DNA from: Truepera radiovictrix DSM 17093
GTDB lineage: Bacteria > Deinococcota > Deinococci > Deinococcales > Trueperaceae
Length of the DNA: 64,000 nucleotides
Direction of reading: 5' to 3'
Assembly: GCF_000092425.1 (NCBI RefSeq)
Contig: NC_014221.1
Location: forward strand, 3,167,001 to 3,231,000
Made by a program: the position numbers and the translations under genes. Shown here one piece after another: positions 8,013 through 16,210 of the stretch (its first letter is position 1; every line of letters starts with the position of its first letter). A model generated the notes under the pieces. The model was given only the letters and a program-made list of their open reading frames with translations. It was not told the origin of the DNA and ran no database searches.

Positions 8013-9323
8013 CTAGGCGCTCGTGGCCTTCGGGTCACCGCGCCGCGTCACCTCGAGGTAGCGCTCCTGCAGACGCCGGTGGTCGTCCTCCAACAGCGCC
8101 TTCTGAGCGCCCTCGACGGTGAGCCGCGCCTCCTCGCGGAGGGTGCGGTGGAGCGCCCCGTCGTCGGTGAGCTCGAGCAGCTTCCCGAGCGTCCCCAAGA
8201 GGTGCAGCGAGTAGAGCATGTTGTCCGCCGTAGCGCGCCGCATCTCCCCCAAGGTGCTGTGCACGAGGCGCGAGAGGTCGTAGTCGGGGACGAGCAGCCG
8301 GAGCGCCCCCCCTTCCCCGCGGTACTGCGTCGGGCGCTCGCGGGCGCAGAGCCGCTTGATCCCCTCGGCGATCCGGTCGGTGCAGCGCATGGCGGTAACG
8401 GGGTCGTTGACCCCCCTGGAGAGCGCCCGCAGCGCCATCTCGGAGAGCTCATCGAACAAAAAGTCGAGGTCGCGCGCCGAGGTGCGGCGGGGGCCTATGG
8501 TAAACGCACCGAGGAGCTCCTCGCGCGCCCCCGCGTCCAAAGCACCCCAAACGCGTACGAGCGGCTGCCCCTCCAGCAAAAAGGCGCCCGTTTCGTGCAG
8601 CACCTCGAGGACCACCCCGCGCCGGTCGGCGAAGGTGATGAGCCCCTGGCGGTCGAACCCCTGGAGGTAACCGCCCCGCGGCGCAACGAGGAGCACCCCC
8701 TCCCCCGGCGGCCGCGGGAGGTGTTCTCGGCGCTCGCCCCGCGCCTCGGGGTAGAGCCGCTCGGTGAGCGCCGCGAGATCGCGAGCGATGCGCGTGGTGA
8801 TGCTCGAGGCCTGCACCGACTGCGCGGTGTGGTGGATGAAGTAGACGAGCACACCCAAGCTGGCGAGCGCGAAGAGGATCGCGAGCAGCACGGCGAGGTG
8901 CGGAACGAACTCGTCGCCGGAGATCGCCCCCCCTTCGCGAATCGCGCGCATCACGAAGATGCAGTAGATAAAGGTCGACACGAAGGTGCCGAGCACCACC
9001 TGGTTACCGGTGTCGCGCATGAAGTTATTCAGCAGCCGCGAACCGAACTGCGACGAGGTGAGCTGCAACACGGCCAACGTGATCGAAAAGATGGTGCCCG
9101 CGACGGTGATCATCGAGCTCGCGATGGTCGAGACGAGCGCGCGCGCCCCGGCCGGCTCGTTGAAGTGGACAAACCCCAGGTCGCGAAAGAGCTCCTGGTC
9201 TAGATCGCCGCCCAGCCGCAACACGAGCGACGCGAGCAGCGCCGCCCCTAACGACATCACTCCGGGGATAAACCAGTAGCTCGAGAGGAGCGCGTCCTTG
9301 ACGCTTTCAAAGCGGTTACGCAC
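8013..9323 (-). CDS. DUF2254 family integral membrane protein
   Basis: The 436-residue protein has four membrane helices in its first 165 residues (SLGAALLASLVLRLG; ASSMITVAGTIFSITLAVLQL; VVLGTFVSTFIYCIFVM; LAVLLAILFALASLGVLVYFIHH) and then a long soluble C-terminal domain. The motifs FSITLAVLQLTSSQFGSRLLNNFMRD and LSRGVNDPVTAMRCTDRI are characteristic of DUF2254. The biochemical function of this family is not established. The start is GTG at 9323 with GGAG upstream. It is a single gene between unlinked plus-strand genes. Confidence 0.9.
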   Translation of the reverse strand: MRNRFESVKDALLSSYWFIPGVMSLGAALLASLVLRLGGDLDQELFRDLGFVHFNEPAGARALVSTIASSMITVAGTIFSITLAVLQLTSSQFGSRLLNNFMRDTGNQVVLGTFVSTFIYCIFVMRAIREGGAISGDEFVPHLAVLLAILFALASLGVLVYFIHHTAQSVQASSITTRIARDLAALTERLYPEARGERREHLPRPPGEGVLLVAPRGGYLQGFDRQGLITFADRRGVVLEVLHETGAFLLEGQPLVRVWGALDAGAREELLGAFTIGPRRTSARDLDFLFDELSEMALRALSRGVNDPVTAMRCTDRIAEGIKRLCARERPTQYRGEGGALRLLVPDYDLSRLVHSTLGEMRRATADNMLYSLHLLGTLGKLLELTDDGALHRTLREEARLTVEGAQKALLEDDHRRLQERYLEVTRRGDPKATSA

Positions 9324-9520
9324 CGGTTTCTCCGGTGCGCCTGGTGCACGTTAGCGGCTTCACAACGCCATCATATCCACCAAGGTCCTCGGACGCGCGC
9401 CGCACCGAAGCTTAAAGCGGCCTCCACGAGGCGCCTGGGGGCGAGCCCCCTCGGGCGGGCTCTTTAAGCGTTGAAAAATTTCTAACAGCGCGCGGCGCGG
9501 CGCTCGCCTAAGGTGGGTGG

Positions 9521-11284
9521 ATGAACCGGCCCAGGTCGACGACGCTCGCCACGCCGCTCGCCCCCCCGAGCAGCGGCACCCTCACAACGGGCGTTCCAAA
9601 ACGCCCGTCACCCCCCCGCCCCCGTGGCCTCACCCTTTGGCTCCTTCTCGCTTTTGTGCTGAGCGCTTGCGGGGGTCAGAAGGAGGTGCCCGAGCTCGAG
9701 CCCAGTGCGCGTCCCCGCCTGGTGCTCGTCACCGAAACCGGCGTCACCCCCCTCGCGGGCCGCACGGTCTCGGAGCGGGTCACGGTGCGGTTGCAAGGCG
9801 CCGCGGCGGCGCGCGGCGTCGCGTTTTTCTTGAGCGGCCCCGAGGGTCAACGAGCACCGCTACACGTCGCCAAACGCGCCCCCTTCGACGCCGCGATCGA
9901 CCCCTCGGCGCTTCGGCCGGGGCGCTATACGCTCACCGCCACCCTCACGCCCAGCGAGGGGCGGCGGGTGCAAGCGAGCGCCACCTTTCGTGTGCAGCGC
10001 GCCCAGCGCGCCGCTCAGACCTACTACCTCGACTGCCACGCCGGCGACGACCGCCACGCCGGTACCACCCCGGAACGCGCCTGGAGGACGCTTTCACGGG
10101 CCCACCGGGCCGAGCTGAGAGCGGGCGACGCGCTCCTCTTGAAGCGCGGCTGCGCCTGGCGCGGACCGCTCGAGGTGCGCTGGCACGGCACCGCCGAGCG
10201 CCCCGTCCGGGTCGGTGCCTACGGCGTGGGGGCAGATCCTCTCATCCACGACGGGGCTTGGGTCAACGTCGACGTCACCGGCTCGCACGTGGTGGTCGAG
10301 CACGTAGAGGCGACCATGGACACCACCGCGATGCCCCGCGACCCCACGTGCGACGACCAACCCTACGGTTGGCGCGTCGGTTTTCATCTGGCACCGGGCG
10401 CCGAGCACGTCACCTTGCGCCACGTCAAGGCTTCGGGGCACACTGCGGGCGTTCACGTCGCCAAAGGGGCCCGTTACAACCGGGTCGTCCACAGCGCGTT
10501 CACCCACAACACGGTGATGAGCCAGCTGAGCCGCGCGCACCCCGACGACGACTCGGGCGCTTGGGGGGTGCTCCTTAACGGCGACCACAACGTGGTGGCC
10601 TACAACCGTTTCGGCGACAACGTCGGGTGCTCGCACGATTACGGCGAGGATGGCGCGGCCGTCGAGGTCTACGGCGCGGTGGGCAACGCGGTGCACCACA
10701 ACCTCTCGGTCGACGACCTCGCCTTTTCGGAGCTCGGTGGGGAGCGTGGCAGCCGCACCCGCGACACCCTCTACGCGTACAACCTCGTCGTCTCGAGACG
10801 CCAGGGTGCGCAATTTCTGGTTTTGAGGGGGGCCCAGAGCGCTTGGGGGCCGACCGCCAACACCGAGGTCTACCACAACACGGTGTACCTCACGGGCGCG
10901 CGCAGCGAGGGTCTGGTCTGCTACGGCGGCTGCAGCGAGGGGGTCCTCGCGGCCCACAACAACGTCTTCTGGGTCGAACACAAGGCGATCTACGCCGACG
11001 GCCCGTTCTCGGAATCGCACAACCTCTTCTGGCGTAGCGGCGGCGACCCGTGGCTCGACCTCACGGGGACGCGCTTGCACGCTACCTCGAAGATCGCTCG
11101 GCCCCGCTTCGTCGACCCCGACGCCATCGATTTCAGACCCCGCCCCGACAGCCCGACGGTCGACGCGGGCGCCCCCCTCGCGCGCAGCTTCGGCGCCGAC
11201 CTCGGCGGGGTACCGGTGCCGCAGCGCGGCGCGGCCGACATCGGTGCCTACGAGTGGGACGGCCCCCTCAGGGCGAGCTTTTAG
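9521..11284 (+). CDS. lipoprotein with right-handed parallel beta-helix domain
   Basis: Surface or periplasmic protein of 587 residues. A lipobox (LLAFVLSAC) follows a long basic N-terminus, giving a mature protein from about residue 50. An Ig-like segment comes next (about 60-160). Then comes a pectate-lyase-like beta-helix that opens with DCHAGDDRHAGTTPERAWRT (a DUF1565-like entry) and continues through repeated short coils rich in N, H and V, such as NRVVHSAFTHNTV and HNVVAYNRFGDN. The C-terminus (SPTVDAGAPL, GAADIGAYEW) is the usual end of such helices. Polysaccharide binding or cleavage is plausible; no catalytic triad can be assigned. TAAGGT at 9509-9514 is six bases from the ATG. Confidence 0.82.
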   Translation: MNRPRSTTLATPLAPPSSGTLTTGVPKRPSPPRPRGLTLWLLLAFVLSACGGQKEVPELEPSARPRLVLVTETGVTPLAGRTVSERVTVRLQGAAAARGVAFFLSGPEGQRAPLHVAKRAPFDAAIDPSALRPGRYTLTATLTPSEGRRVQASATFRVQRAQRAAQTYYLDCHAGDDRHAGTTPERAWRTLSRAHRAELRAGDALLLKRGCAWRGPLEVRWHGTAERPVRVGAYGVGADPLIHDGAWVNVDVTGSHVVVEHVEATMDTTAMPRDPTCDDQPYGWRVGFHLAPGAEHVTLRHVKASGHTAGVHVAKGARYNRVVHSAFTHNTVMSQLSRAHPDDDSGAWGVLLNGDHNVVAYNRFGDNVGCSHDYGEDGAAVEVYGAVGNAVHHNLSVDDLAFSELGGERGSRTRDTLYAYNLVVSRRQGAQFLVLRGAQSAWGPTANTEVYHNTVYLTGARSEGLVCYGGCSEGVLAAHNNVFWVEHKAIYADGPFSESHNLFWRSGGDPWLDLTGTRLHATSKIARPRFVDPDAIDFRPRPDSPTVDAGAPLARSFGADLGGVPVPQRGAADIGAYEWDGPLRASF

Positions 11285-11337
11285 GGCGGTCCCACCGAGA
11301 GAGCCCCTCGGCAGCAGCGGCGTCACCGTGTCACCGT

Positions 11338-11343
11338 TATGAT
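11338..11343 (+). promoter_or_regulatory. -10 box of a leaderless gene
   Basis: TATGAT lies seven bases before the ATG at 11351. It overlaps the two upstream in-frame ATG codons (11339, 11342), which argues against their use. Confidence 0.65.
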
Positions 11344-11350
11344 GTGGCCC

Positions 11351-12238
11351 ATGGCAGCAGCGCAACCCACCAACGTCGCCTTTATCGGTCTCGGTACGAT
11401 GGGCGCCCCCATGGCCGCGCGCCTCGTAGCGGCGGGGTTCGACGTCACCGTGCACAACCGCACCCGCGAGCGCGAACGGCTGGTCTCGGGGGCGCGCCGC
11501 GCGCCGACGCCGCGGGCCGCTGCAGAGGGCCAGGACGTGGTGATCACCATGGTGAGCGACACCGCCGACGTCGAGGCCGTCGTGCTCGGCCCGGAGGGCG
11601 CGCTCCACGGGATGCGGTCCGGAGCCGTGCTCATCGACATGAGCACGATCAGCCCGACGCGAACGCGCGAGGTCGCGCAGGCGCTACAAGCGCGCGGCGT
11701 GGCGATGCTCGACGCGCCCGTTTCGGGCGGCTCCGAGGGGGCGGAGCGGGGCACGCTGACGATCATGGTCGGCGGTGACGCCGCGGTGCTGGCGCGGGTC
11801 CGCCACGTCTTGGCACAGCTCGGGCGCACGGTCACGCACGTCGGACCTTCGGGGAGCGGCCAGCTCGCCAAAGCGATCAACCAGGTGATCATCGCGGGGA
11901 CCTACGCGGCGGTCGCCGAGGGGATGGCCTTGGGGCTCGCGGCGGGGCTCGAGATGGACGGGGTCGTCGCGGCCCTCGCAGAGGGGGCGGCGGGGTCGTG
12001 GGTGCTGCAAAACCGCAGCACCAACATGCTTAAGGGCAGCTACCCCTTGGGGTTTCGCACGCGGCTGCACCGCAAGGACTTGGGGATCGCCCTCGCCGAA
12101 GCGCGCGCGCTAGGGGTGCCGCTGCCCGTCGCGGCCTTTGTCGAACAGTTAGAAACCGGCCTCATCGCGCGCGGTTACGGTGACGAGGACGTCTCGAACC
12201 TCGCCCGCACGGTGCGCGAGGCGGCGGGGCTCGACTGA
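11351..12238 (+). CDS. 3-hydroxyisobutyrate dehydrogenase / 2-hydroxy-3-oxopropionate reductase family
   Basis: NAD(P)-dependent beta-hydroxyacid dehydrogenase of 295 residues. The Rossmann motif GLGTMGAPMA is at the N-terminus, the substrate motif DAPVSGGSEGAERGTL near residue 120, and the catalytic lysine is in GSGQLAKAINQVI. The C-terminal helical domain has the expected KDLGIALAEA. Candidate substrates are 3-hydroxyisobutyrate (valine breakdown) or tartronate semialdehyde (glycerate pathway). A glycerate 2-kinase gene occurs elsewhere in the window, but linkage is too weak to decide. The start is chosen at 11351 rather than 11339 because of the -10 box placement. Confidence 0.9.
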   Translation: MAAAQPTNVAFIGLGTMGAPMAARLVAAGFDVTVHNRTRERERLVSGARRAPTPRAAAEGQDVVITMVSDTADVEAVVLGPEGALHGMRSGAVLIDMSTISPTRTREVAQALQARGVAMLDAPVSGGSEGAERGTLTIMVGGDAAVLARVRHVLAQLGRTVTHVGPSGSGQLAKAINQVIIAGTYAAVAEGMALGLAAGLEMDGVVAALAEGAAGSWVLQNRSTNMLKGSYPLGFRTRLHRKDLGIALAEARALGVPLPVAAFVEQLETGLIARGYGDEDVSNLARTVREAAGLD

Positions 12239-12249
12239 GCGCCCCAAAG

Positions 12250-12290
12250 CGTTGCGGCGCAGCGCGTAGGGGGTGCGCTGCGCCGCAACG
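12250..12290. terminator. bidirectional hairpin between convergent genes
   Basis: A perfect 16-bp inverted repeat (12250-12265 with 12275-12290) around a nine-base loop sits between the dehydrogenase and hsp20 stops. There is no T tract on either side, so termination strength is uncertain. Confidence 0.65.
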
Positions 12291-12305
12291 GGGAAGCTCG
12301 GCTGC

Positions 12306-12773
12306 TTAGCCGCTGGTGATTTCGATCTTGCGCGCTTTGGCCGCCGCCGCTTTGGGCATGGTGAGCGTCAGGAGCCCTTCGTGCACGCTCGCCTGGATGT
12401 TGTCGAGTTCGACGCTGGCGGGCAGGCTGACGGTGCGGCTAAACTGACCGCGGGGGATCGTCTGCAGCCAGTAACGGCGCCCTTCGTCGGCGACGTTGGG
12501 CAGCGTACCGCTGATGGTCAGCTGGCGCCCCTCGACGCTGACGTCGAGATCCTGGACGTGCACGCCGGGAACGGCCATCTCGAGCACCACGTTGTCAGCG
12601 GTTTCGTAGAGGTCGACCGGGTAACCGTACGCCCACGAGCTGGTGTTGAGCATCGGCGAGGCGAGCTGTTCAAAGAGCCGGTCGAACTCCCTGAAAAGGC
12701 TCCCCGCACCCTCCGTGAGATCCCAGCGCTGAACTGGCACCGGGCGCGCATCTTGAGCACGAACCATGGCCAT
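12306..12773 (-). CDS. small heat shock protein Hsp20
   Basis: Alpha-crystallin-type chaperone of 155 residues. It holds unfolding proteins without ATP and passes them to ATP-dependent chaperones. The N-terminus (FREFDRLFEQLASPML) is typical. The crystallin domain spans about residues 45-140, with VDLYETADNVVLEMAVPGV at its start, GTLP, and FSRTVSLPASVELDNIQA followed by EGLLTLTMPKA. The C-terminal IxI-type motif is weak (RKIEITSG). The start is ATG at 12773 with AGGAGG upstream. It is a single gene under a consensus promoter; no CIRCE element is found upstream of it. Confidence 0.94.
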   Translation of the reverse strand: MAMVRAQDARPVPVQRWDLTEGAGSLFREFDRLFEQLASPMLNTSSWAYGYPVDLYETADNVVLEMAVPGVHVQDLDVSVEGRQLTISGTLPNVADEGRRYWLQTIPRGQFSRTVSLPASVELDNIQASVHEGLLTLTMPKAAAAKARKIEITSG

Positions 12774-12823
12774 ACTGAAACCTCCTCGTGTGCTGTGATT
12801 AAGGCTTTCGCCTTACACTGGGC

Positions 12824-12852
12824 ATTATAAAACATGAGCCTGTTCTTGTCAA
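12824..12852 (-). promoter_or_regulatory. perfect consensus sigma-A promoter of hsp20
   Basis: On the minus strand TTGACA (12847-12852) and TATAAT (12824-12829) match consensus at all twelve positions with a 17-base spacer. Transcription would begin some 40-45 bases before the ATG. Confidence 0.9.
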
Positions 12853-12855
12853 GTA

Positions 12856-12892
12856 TTCTCACCGCTTCTCATCATATTTTCTCGTGTTCTCA
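12856..12892 (-). repeat. three phased TGAGAA repeats directly upstream of the hsp20 -35 box
   Basis: On the minus strand TGAGAA occurs at 12892-12887, 12871-12866 and 12861-12856. The starts are 21 and 10 bases apart, close to two and one helical turns, so all lie on one DNA face, ending 3 bases before the -35 box. A degenerate copy (CGAGAA) is at 12884-12879. This is where an activator or repressor would bind. Confidence 0.55.
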
Positions 12893-12961
12893 CAGTAACC
12901 ACATTGCGCCGCGGTGGTGTACGCTGCGCTTTTACGGGGCGCTAACGCATAGACTGTCCTC

Positions 12962-14272
12962 ATGACCACGCTTTTTCCCCGGCACCCGGTGTGGGGCGAC
13001 CTGCCCGCCTACCGGCGCGACCCGCTCGGGTTTGGCCGCACGTTGACCGCGCAGCGCCGAGTTGCGCGCGCGCGCTTCTTTACCAAGCGCGTCTTTTTTA
13101 TCACCGAGCCCGAGCTTATCCACCAGGTGCTGGTGCGCGACGCCGCCAAGTTCCGCAAGTCCCCCGCGTACAAGGTGCTCGAGCCCACCTTGGGGCAGGG
13201 GCTCTTGACCTCGGACGGCGACTTCTGGCGGCGGCAGCGGCGGCTCGCCCAACCTGCCTTTCACCACGCGCGCGTCGCGAGCTACGCCGACATCATGGTG
13301 CGCTACGCCCAAGAGCGCCGCGCGTCGTGGCGCCCCGGCCAGCTCCTGGCGATCAACCACGAGATGATGGCGCTCACCCTGCGGGTCGTCGCCAAGGCCT
13401 TGTTCGACACCGACATCACCGCCCAGGCAGGGCGCGTCAAGGAGGCCCTCGAAACCCTGCTGCACGTCGCTACCGAGACCATCACGACGCCCATCCCGCT
13501 CCCCGCTTGGCTACCGACGCCCCGCAACCGGCGCTCGCAGCGCGCCACCAGAGCGCTCGACGAGATCGTTTACGAGATGATCGACGCGCGGCGCCGCTCG
13601 GGCGACGACACCGGCGACCTGTTGTCGATGCTGCTCGCCGCCGTCGACGACGAGGGCCAGGGGATGAGCGACAAAGCCGTGCGCGACGAGGCGGTGACGC
13701 TCATCCTAGCGGGACACGAAACCACCGCGAACGCGCTGACCTGGGCCTTTTACCTCCTCGCGCAGCACCCCGAGGTCGAGGCGGCGCTGCGCGAGGAGGT
13801 GGCGCGCGTCCTGGGCGGGCGCGCGCCGACCTTCGCCGACCTGAGCGCGCTGCGCTACACCGACCTCATCGTCAAAGAGACCATGCGCCTCTTTCCCCCC
13901 GCCCCCGAGATCGGCCGCCTCGCGACCGAAGAGGTCGCGCTCGGCGACACGGTGGTCCCCGCCGGGAGCATCGTCGTCATCCCCATCCACGTCGTTCACC
14001 GCGATCCGCGGTGGTTTCGCGAGCCCGAGGCGTTCCGACCGGAGCGCTTCGCCGACACCGCGGCGCTCCCCAAGTTCGCCTATCTCCCCTTCGGCGGTGG
14101 TCCACGCATCTGCATCGGCAACGCCTTTGCCCAGATGGAGGCGACGCTGCTGCTCGCGACCCTGATCCAGGGGCGCCGCTTGTGCCTAGCGCCCGGCCAG
14201 ACGGTCACGCCGGAAGCGACGCTGACCCTAAGACCCAAGCGCGACCTTTTGATGCGCGTCTTGAGCGCCTAG
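12962..14272 (+). CDS. cytochrome P450
   Basis: Heme-thiolate monooxygenase of 436 residues. Diagnostic marks are the I-helix oxygen-activation motif AGHETTANALTW, the ExxR motif in KETMRLFPP, FRPERF, and the heme loop FGGGPRICIG with the ligand Cys near residue 384. No membrane anchor is present, so it is a soluble class needing separate ferredoxin or flavodoxin partners. The wide I-helix motif and overall layout recall the carotenoid hydroxylase CYP175A1 of Thermus, but the substrate is not proven; fatty acid hydroxylation is an alternative. TAGACT (12950-12955) sits six bases before the ATG, indicating a leaderless mRNA. Confidence 0.93.
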   Translation: MTTLFPRHPVWGDLPAYRRDPLGFGRTLTAQRRVARARFFTKRVFFITEPELIHQVLVRDAAKFRKSPAYKVLEPTLGQGLLTSDGDFWRRQRRLAQPAFHHARVASYADIMVRYAQERRASWRPGQLLAINHEMMALTLRVVAKALFDTDITAQAGRVKEALETLLHVATETITTPIPLPAWLPTPRNRRSQRATRALDEIVYEMIDARRRSGDDTGDLLSMLLAAVDDEGQGMSDKAVRDEAVTLILAGHETTANALTWAFYLLAQHPEVEAALREEVARVLGGRAPTFADLSALRYTDLIVKETMRLFPPAPEIGRLATEEVALGDTVVPAGSIVVIPIHVVHRDPRWFREPEAFRPERFADTAALPKFAYLPFGGGPRICIGNAFAQMEATLLLATLIQGRRLCLAPGQTVTPEATLTLRPKRDLLMRVLSA

Positions 14273-14297
14273 GCGCCCGGGGCGAGCCGAGCGCGCA

Positions 14298-15047
14298 TCA
14301 GGGGCGCGCCACGACCCAGACGCGCTCGGTTTCCGGAGTCGGCGCGTCGGCGTCTGGATAGGTGACCGCGCGCACCGAGGAGAAACCGGCAGCGCGCAGC
14401 AGCGCCTCGATCTCGGGCGGGTCGTAGGGGCGCTCGACATGCACCTCGGTAAAGCTGCGGCCCCCGCGCTCGCAGTAGGCGACCACCTGGGCGAGCCCGG
14501 TCGTTTCGTCAAACGTGTGCTCCCAGAGGTAGTACACGTCGTCCACCCACCCCTCGGCGCGCCCCCCCTCCCACAGCTCGCGCAACCCGTGGGTCGTGTT
14601 GACGTCGAAGACGAACGCCCCGTGGGGCTCGAGGTGCGCCAAGACGCGCTCCCCGCAGCGGCGAAGGTCACCGGGCTCGAGCAGGTTGTTGAGCGCGTCG
14701 AAGACCGACACCACGAGGTCGAAACGCCCCGGGAGGGAGAAGTCGGTAAAGGTCGCCCGCACAAAGCGCGCCTCCGGCAGTTTGCGGCGCGCCACCTCGA
14801 GCATCCGCTCGGCGGCGTCGAGCCCCACGACCTGCATGCCGCGCGCGACGAAGGGCGCCGCGGAGTTGCCGGTGCCGCAGCCGAGGTCTAAAAGGCGCGT
14901 GCGCGCCGGCGCGGGCAGCTCGGCACCGGCGCGCTGCGCGAGCTGCAGGATAAACGCTGCCCAGGCGTCGTACGCGATGTCGCTCATGATGGCGTCGTAG
15001 ACGTCGGCGAGGCGGCTAAAGGGCGGCGGGACGTTCTGCGGCGGCAC
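14298..15047 (-). CDS. class I SAM-dependent methyltransferase
   Basis: The 249-residue protein has the SAM-binding motif I LLDLGCGTGNSA, the acidic ribose-binding motif VVGLDAAERML, and motif IV FDLVVSVFDALNNL. Its N-terminus (FSRLADVYDAIMSDIAYDAWAAFI) is typical of the Methyltransf_25/31 group that modifies small molecules or tRNA. The acceptor is unknown. The start is taken as GTG at 15047 with GAGGG just upstream; the longer reading frame would run antisense into the flavin reductase gene. It converges with the P450 gene, 25 bases apart. Confidence 0.85.
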   Translation of the reverse strand: MPPQNVPPPFSRLADVYDAIMSDIAYDAWAAFILQLAQRAGAELPAPARTRLLDLGCGTGNSAAPFVARGMQVVGLDAAERMLEVARRKLPEARFVRATFTDFSLPGRFDLVVSVFDALNNLLEPGDLRRCGERVLAHLEPHGAFVFDVNTTHGLRELWEGGRAEGWVDDVYYLWEHTFDETTGLAQVVAYCERGGRSFTEVHVERPYDPPEIEALLRAAGFSSVRAVTYPDADAPTPETERVWVVARP

Positions 15048-15129
15048 GCCCTCTACTTTAAGGCAGCCGGGGCGCAAGGGGGCGCTTCGGACGCCAGCCG
15101 AGGAGTAAGCTGGTCGTAGGAGGTCGGAG

Positions 15130-15615
15130 ATGGATGCACGCGAGTTTCGCAACGCGCTGGGGCGGTTTGCTACCGGCGTCACGGTGGTGACGGTACCGAA
15201 CGGCGAAGGGGTGCGCGGCATCACCGCCAACGCCTTTATGTCGGTGTCGCTCAACCCCCCGTTGGTGGTCGTCTCCATCGACAAAAAGGCGCGCGCCCAC
15301 GCGCTCTTGCTCCAAGCCGAGCGCTACGGCGTCAGCATCTTGCGTGAGGACCAGGAGGCGCTCAGCAACCACTTCGCGGGGCTAGAGGGCGGCGCCGAAC
15401 CCGCGCTCGGCACCTTTGCCGGCCTGCTAGTCGTCGAGGGGGCGCTCGCGCACCTCGTGTGCCGCACCGTCGACCGCCACGAAGCGGGCGACCACACCCT
15501 TTTCATCGGCGAGGTCGAAGCGCTGCGCTACCGCGAGGGGCGCCCGCTCCTCTACTTTAGGGGCAAGTACGGGCACTTCCGGCACCCCGAAGAGGCGCCC
15601 GAGCTGACCGTCTAG
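15130..15615 (+). CDS. flavin reductase domain protein (FMN-binding, HpaC-like)
   Basis: The 161-residue protein belongs to the family that reduces free FMN/FAD with NAD(P)H for two-component monooxygenases. Marks: FRNALGRFATGVTVVTV, GITANAFMSVSLNPPLVVVSID (flavin phosphate region), YGVSILREDQEALSNHFAG, and a GxxHxxF-like end (YGHFRHPEE). No monooxygenase partner is adjacent. The start is ATG at 15130 with AGGAGG at 15118-15123. The gene is divergent from the methyltransferase, sharing an 82-base promoter region. Confidence 0.9.
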   Translation: MDAREFRNALGRFATGVTVVTVPNGEGVRGITANAFMSVSLNPPLVVVSIDKKARAHALLLQAERYGVSILREDQEALSNHFAGLEGGAEPALGTFAGLLVVEGALAHLVCRTVDRHEAGDHTLFIGEVEALRYREGRPLLYFRGKYGHFRHPEEAPELTV

Positions 15616-15709
15616 GGGCGCATCAGCAGAGCCCCTTAACGCCTCAGCGCCCCCCGGAAAGCGGCCCCCCTGACGTTGGGGGGCGCATGGGTCTCGGTAC
15701 ACTCCCCCT

Positions 15710-16015
15710 ATGAAACTGCTTCAGCTCGAGTTCAACCACTTTTTCGAAGTCGTCGCCGAGACGAAACGGGCGCAGGCCGCCGTGATGACGCTGCCGCCGG
15801 GCCAGCGCACGGGCGGCGAGGACAACGTCCACGAAACGAGCGACCAGTGGCTCTTCGTGGTCTCGGGCCGGGGGGAGGCGACCGTCGCGGGGGAGCGGGT
15901 CACGCTCGCGCCGGGGAGCCTCCTCATCATCGAGGCGGGGGAGACGCACGAGATCGCTGCCCAGAGCGCCGAGCCGCTGCGAACGCTCAACCTCTACACG
16001 CCGCCCGAGTACTAG
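15710..16015 (+). CDS. small cupin-domain protein
   Basis: Single-domain cupin of 101 residues. The metal-binding motif 1 region is NVHETSDQWLFVVSGRGEATV, with His and Glu-like ligands, and motif 2 is PGSLLIIEAGETHEI with the final His. Such proteins bind a metal and a small ligand; function ranges from isomerase to sensor and cannot be set here. TACACT (15698-15703) is six bases before the ATG with no Shine-Dalgarno, as for other leaderless genes in the window. It is the last chromosomal-type gene before the insertion-sequence region. Confidence 0.85.
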   Translation: MKLLQLEFNHFFEVVAETKRAQAAVMTLPPGQRTGGEDNVHETSDQWLFVVSGRGEATVAGERVTLAPGSLLIIEAGETHEIAAQSAEPLRTLNLYTPPEY

Positions 16016-16210
16016 GGACCCCAAGTAAAGGACCCCGCTTTTCGCTAAAGCCACGCCAAAACCCGGGGCTTTTCTCTAGAGCGTCTCTGCAGCCGCCCCC
16101 GAGGTGTTCCAAGCGCCCCGCGCTGGTCCAGATCCTCCGAAGGAGCACAAGTTTACGAGGTAAGGCGGAATAGCCTCAGGAGGCAATACACACTCCAAAG
16201 TCTCCAAGTA

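Noticed and set aside
7815-9203. Long plus-strand open frame (462 codons) over the DUF2254 gene
   Set aside because: It is the antisense shadow of a clear membrane-protein gene; composition is Arg/Glu/Pro-rich with no family motif, as expected for the opposite strand of GC-rich DNA.
15048-15284. N-terminal extension of the methyltransferase frame
   Set aside because: It would run antisense through the flavin reductase start; the GTG at 15047 gives a family-length protein.
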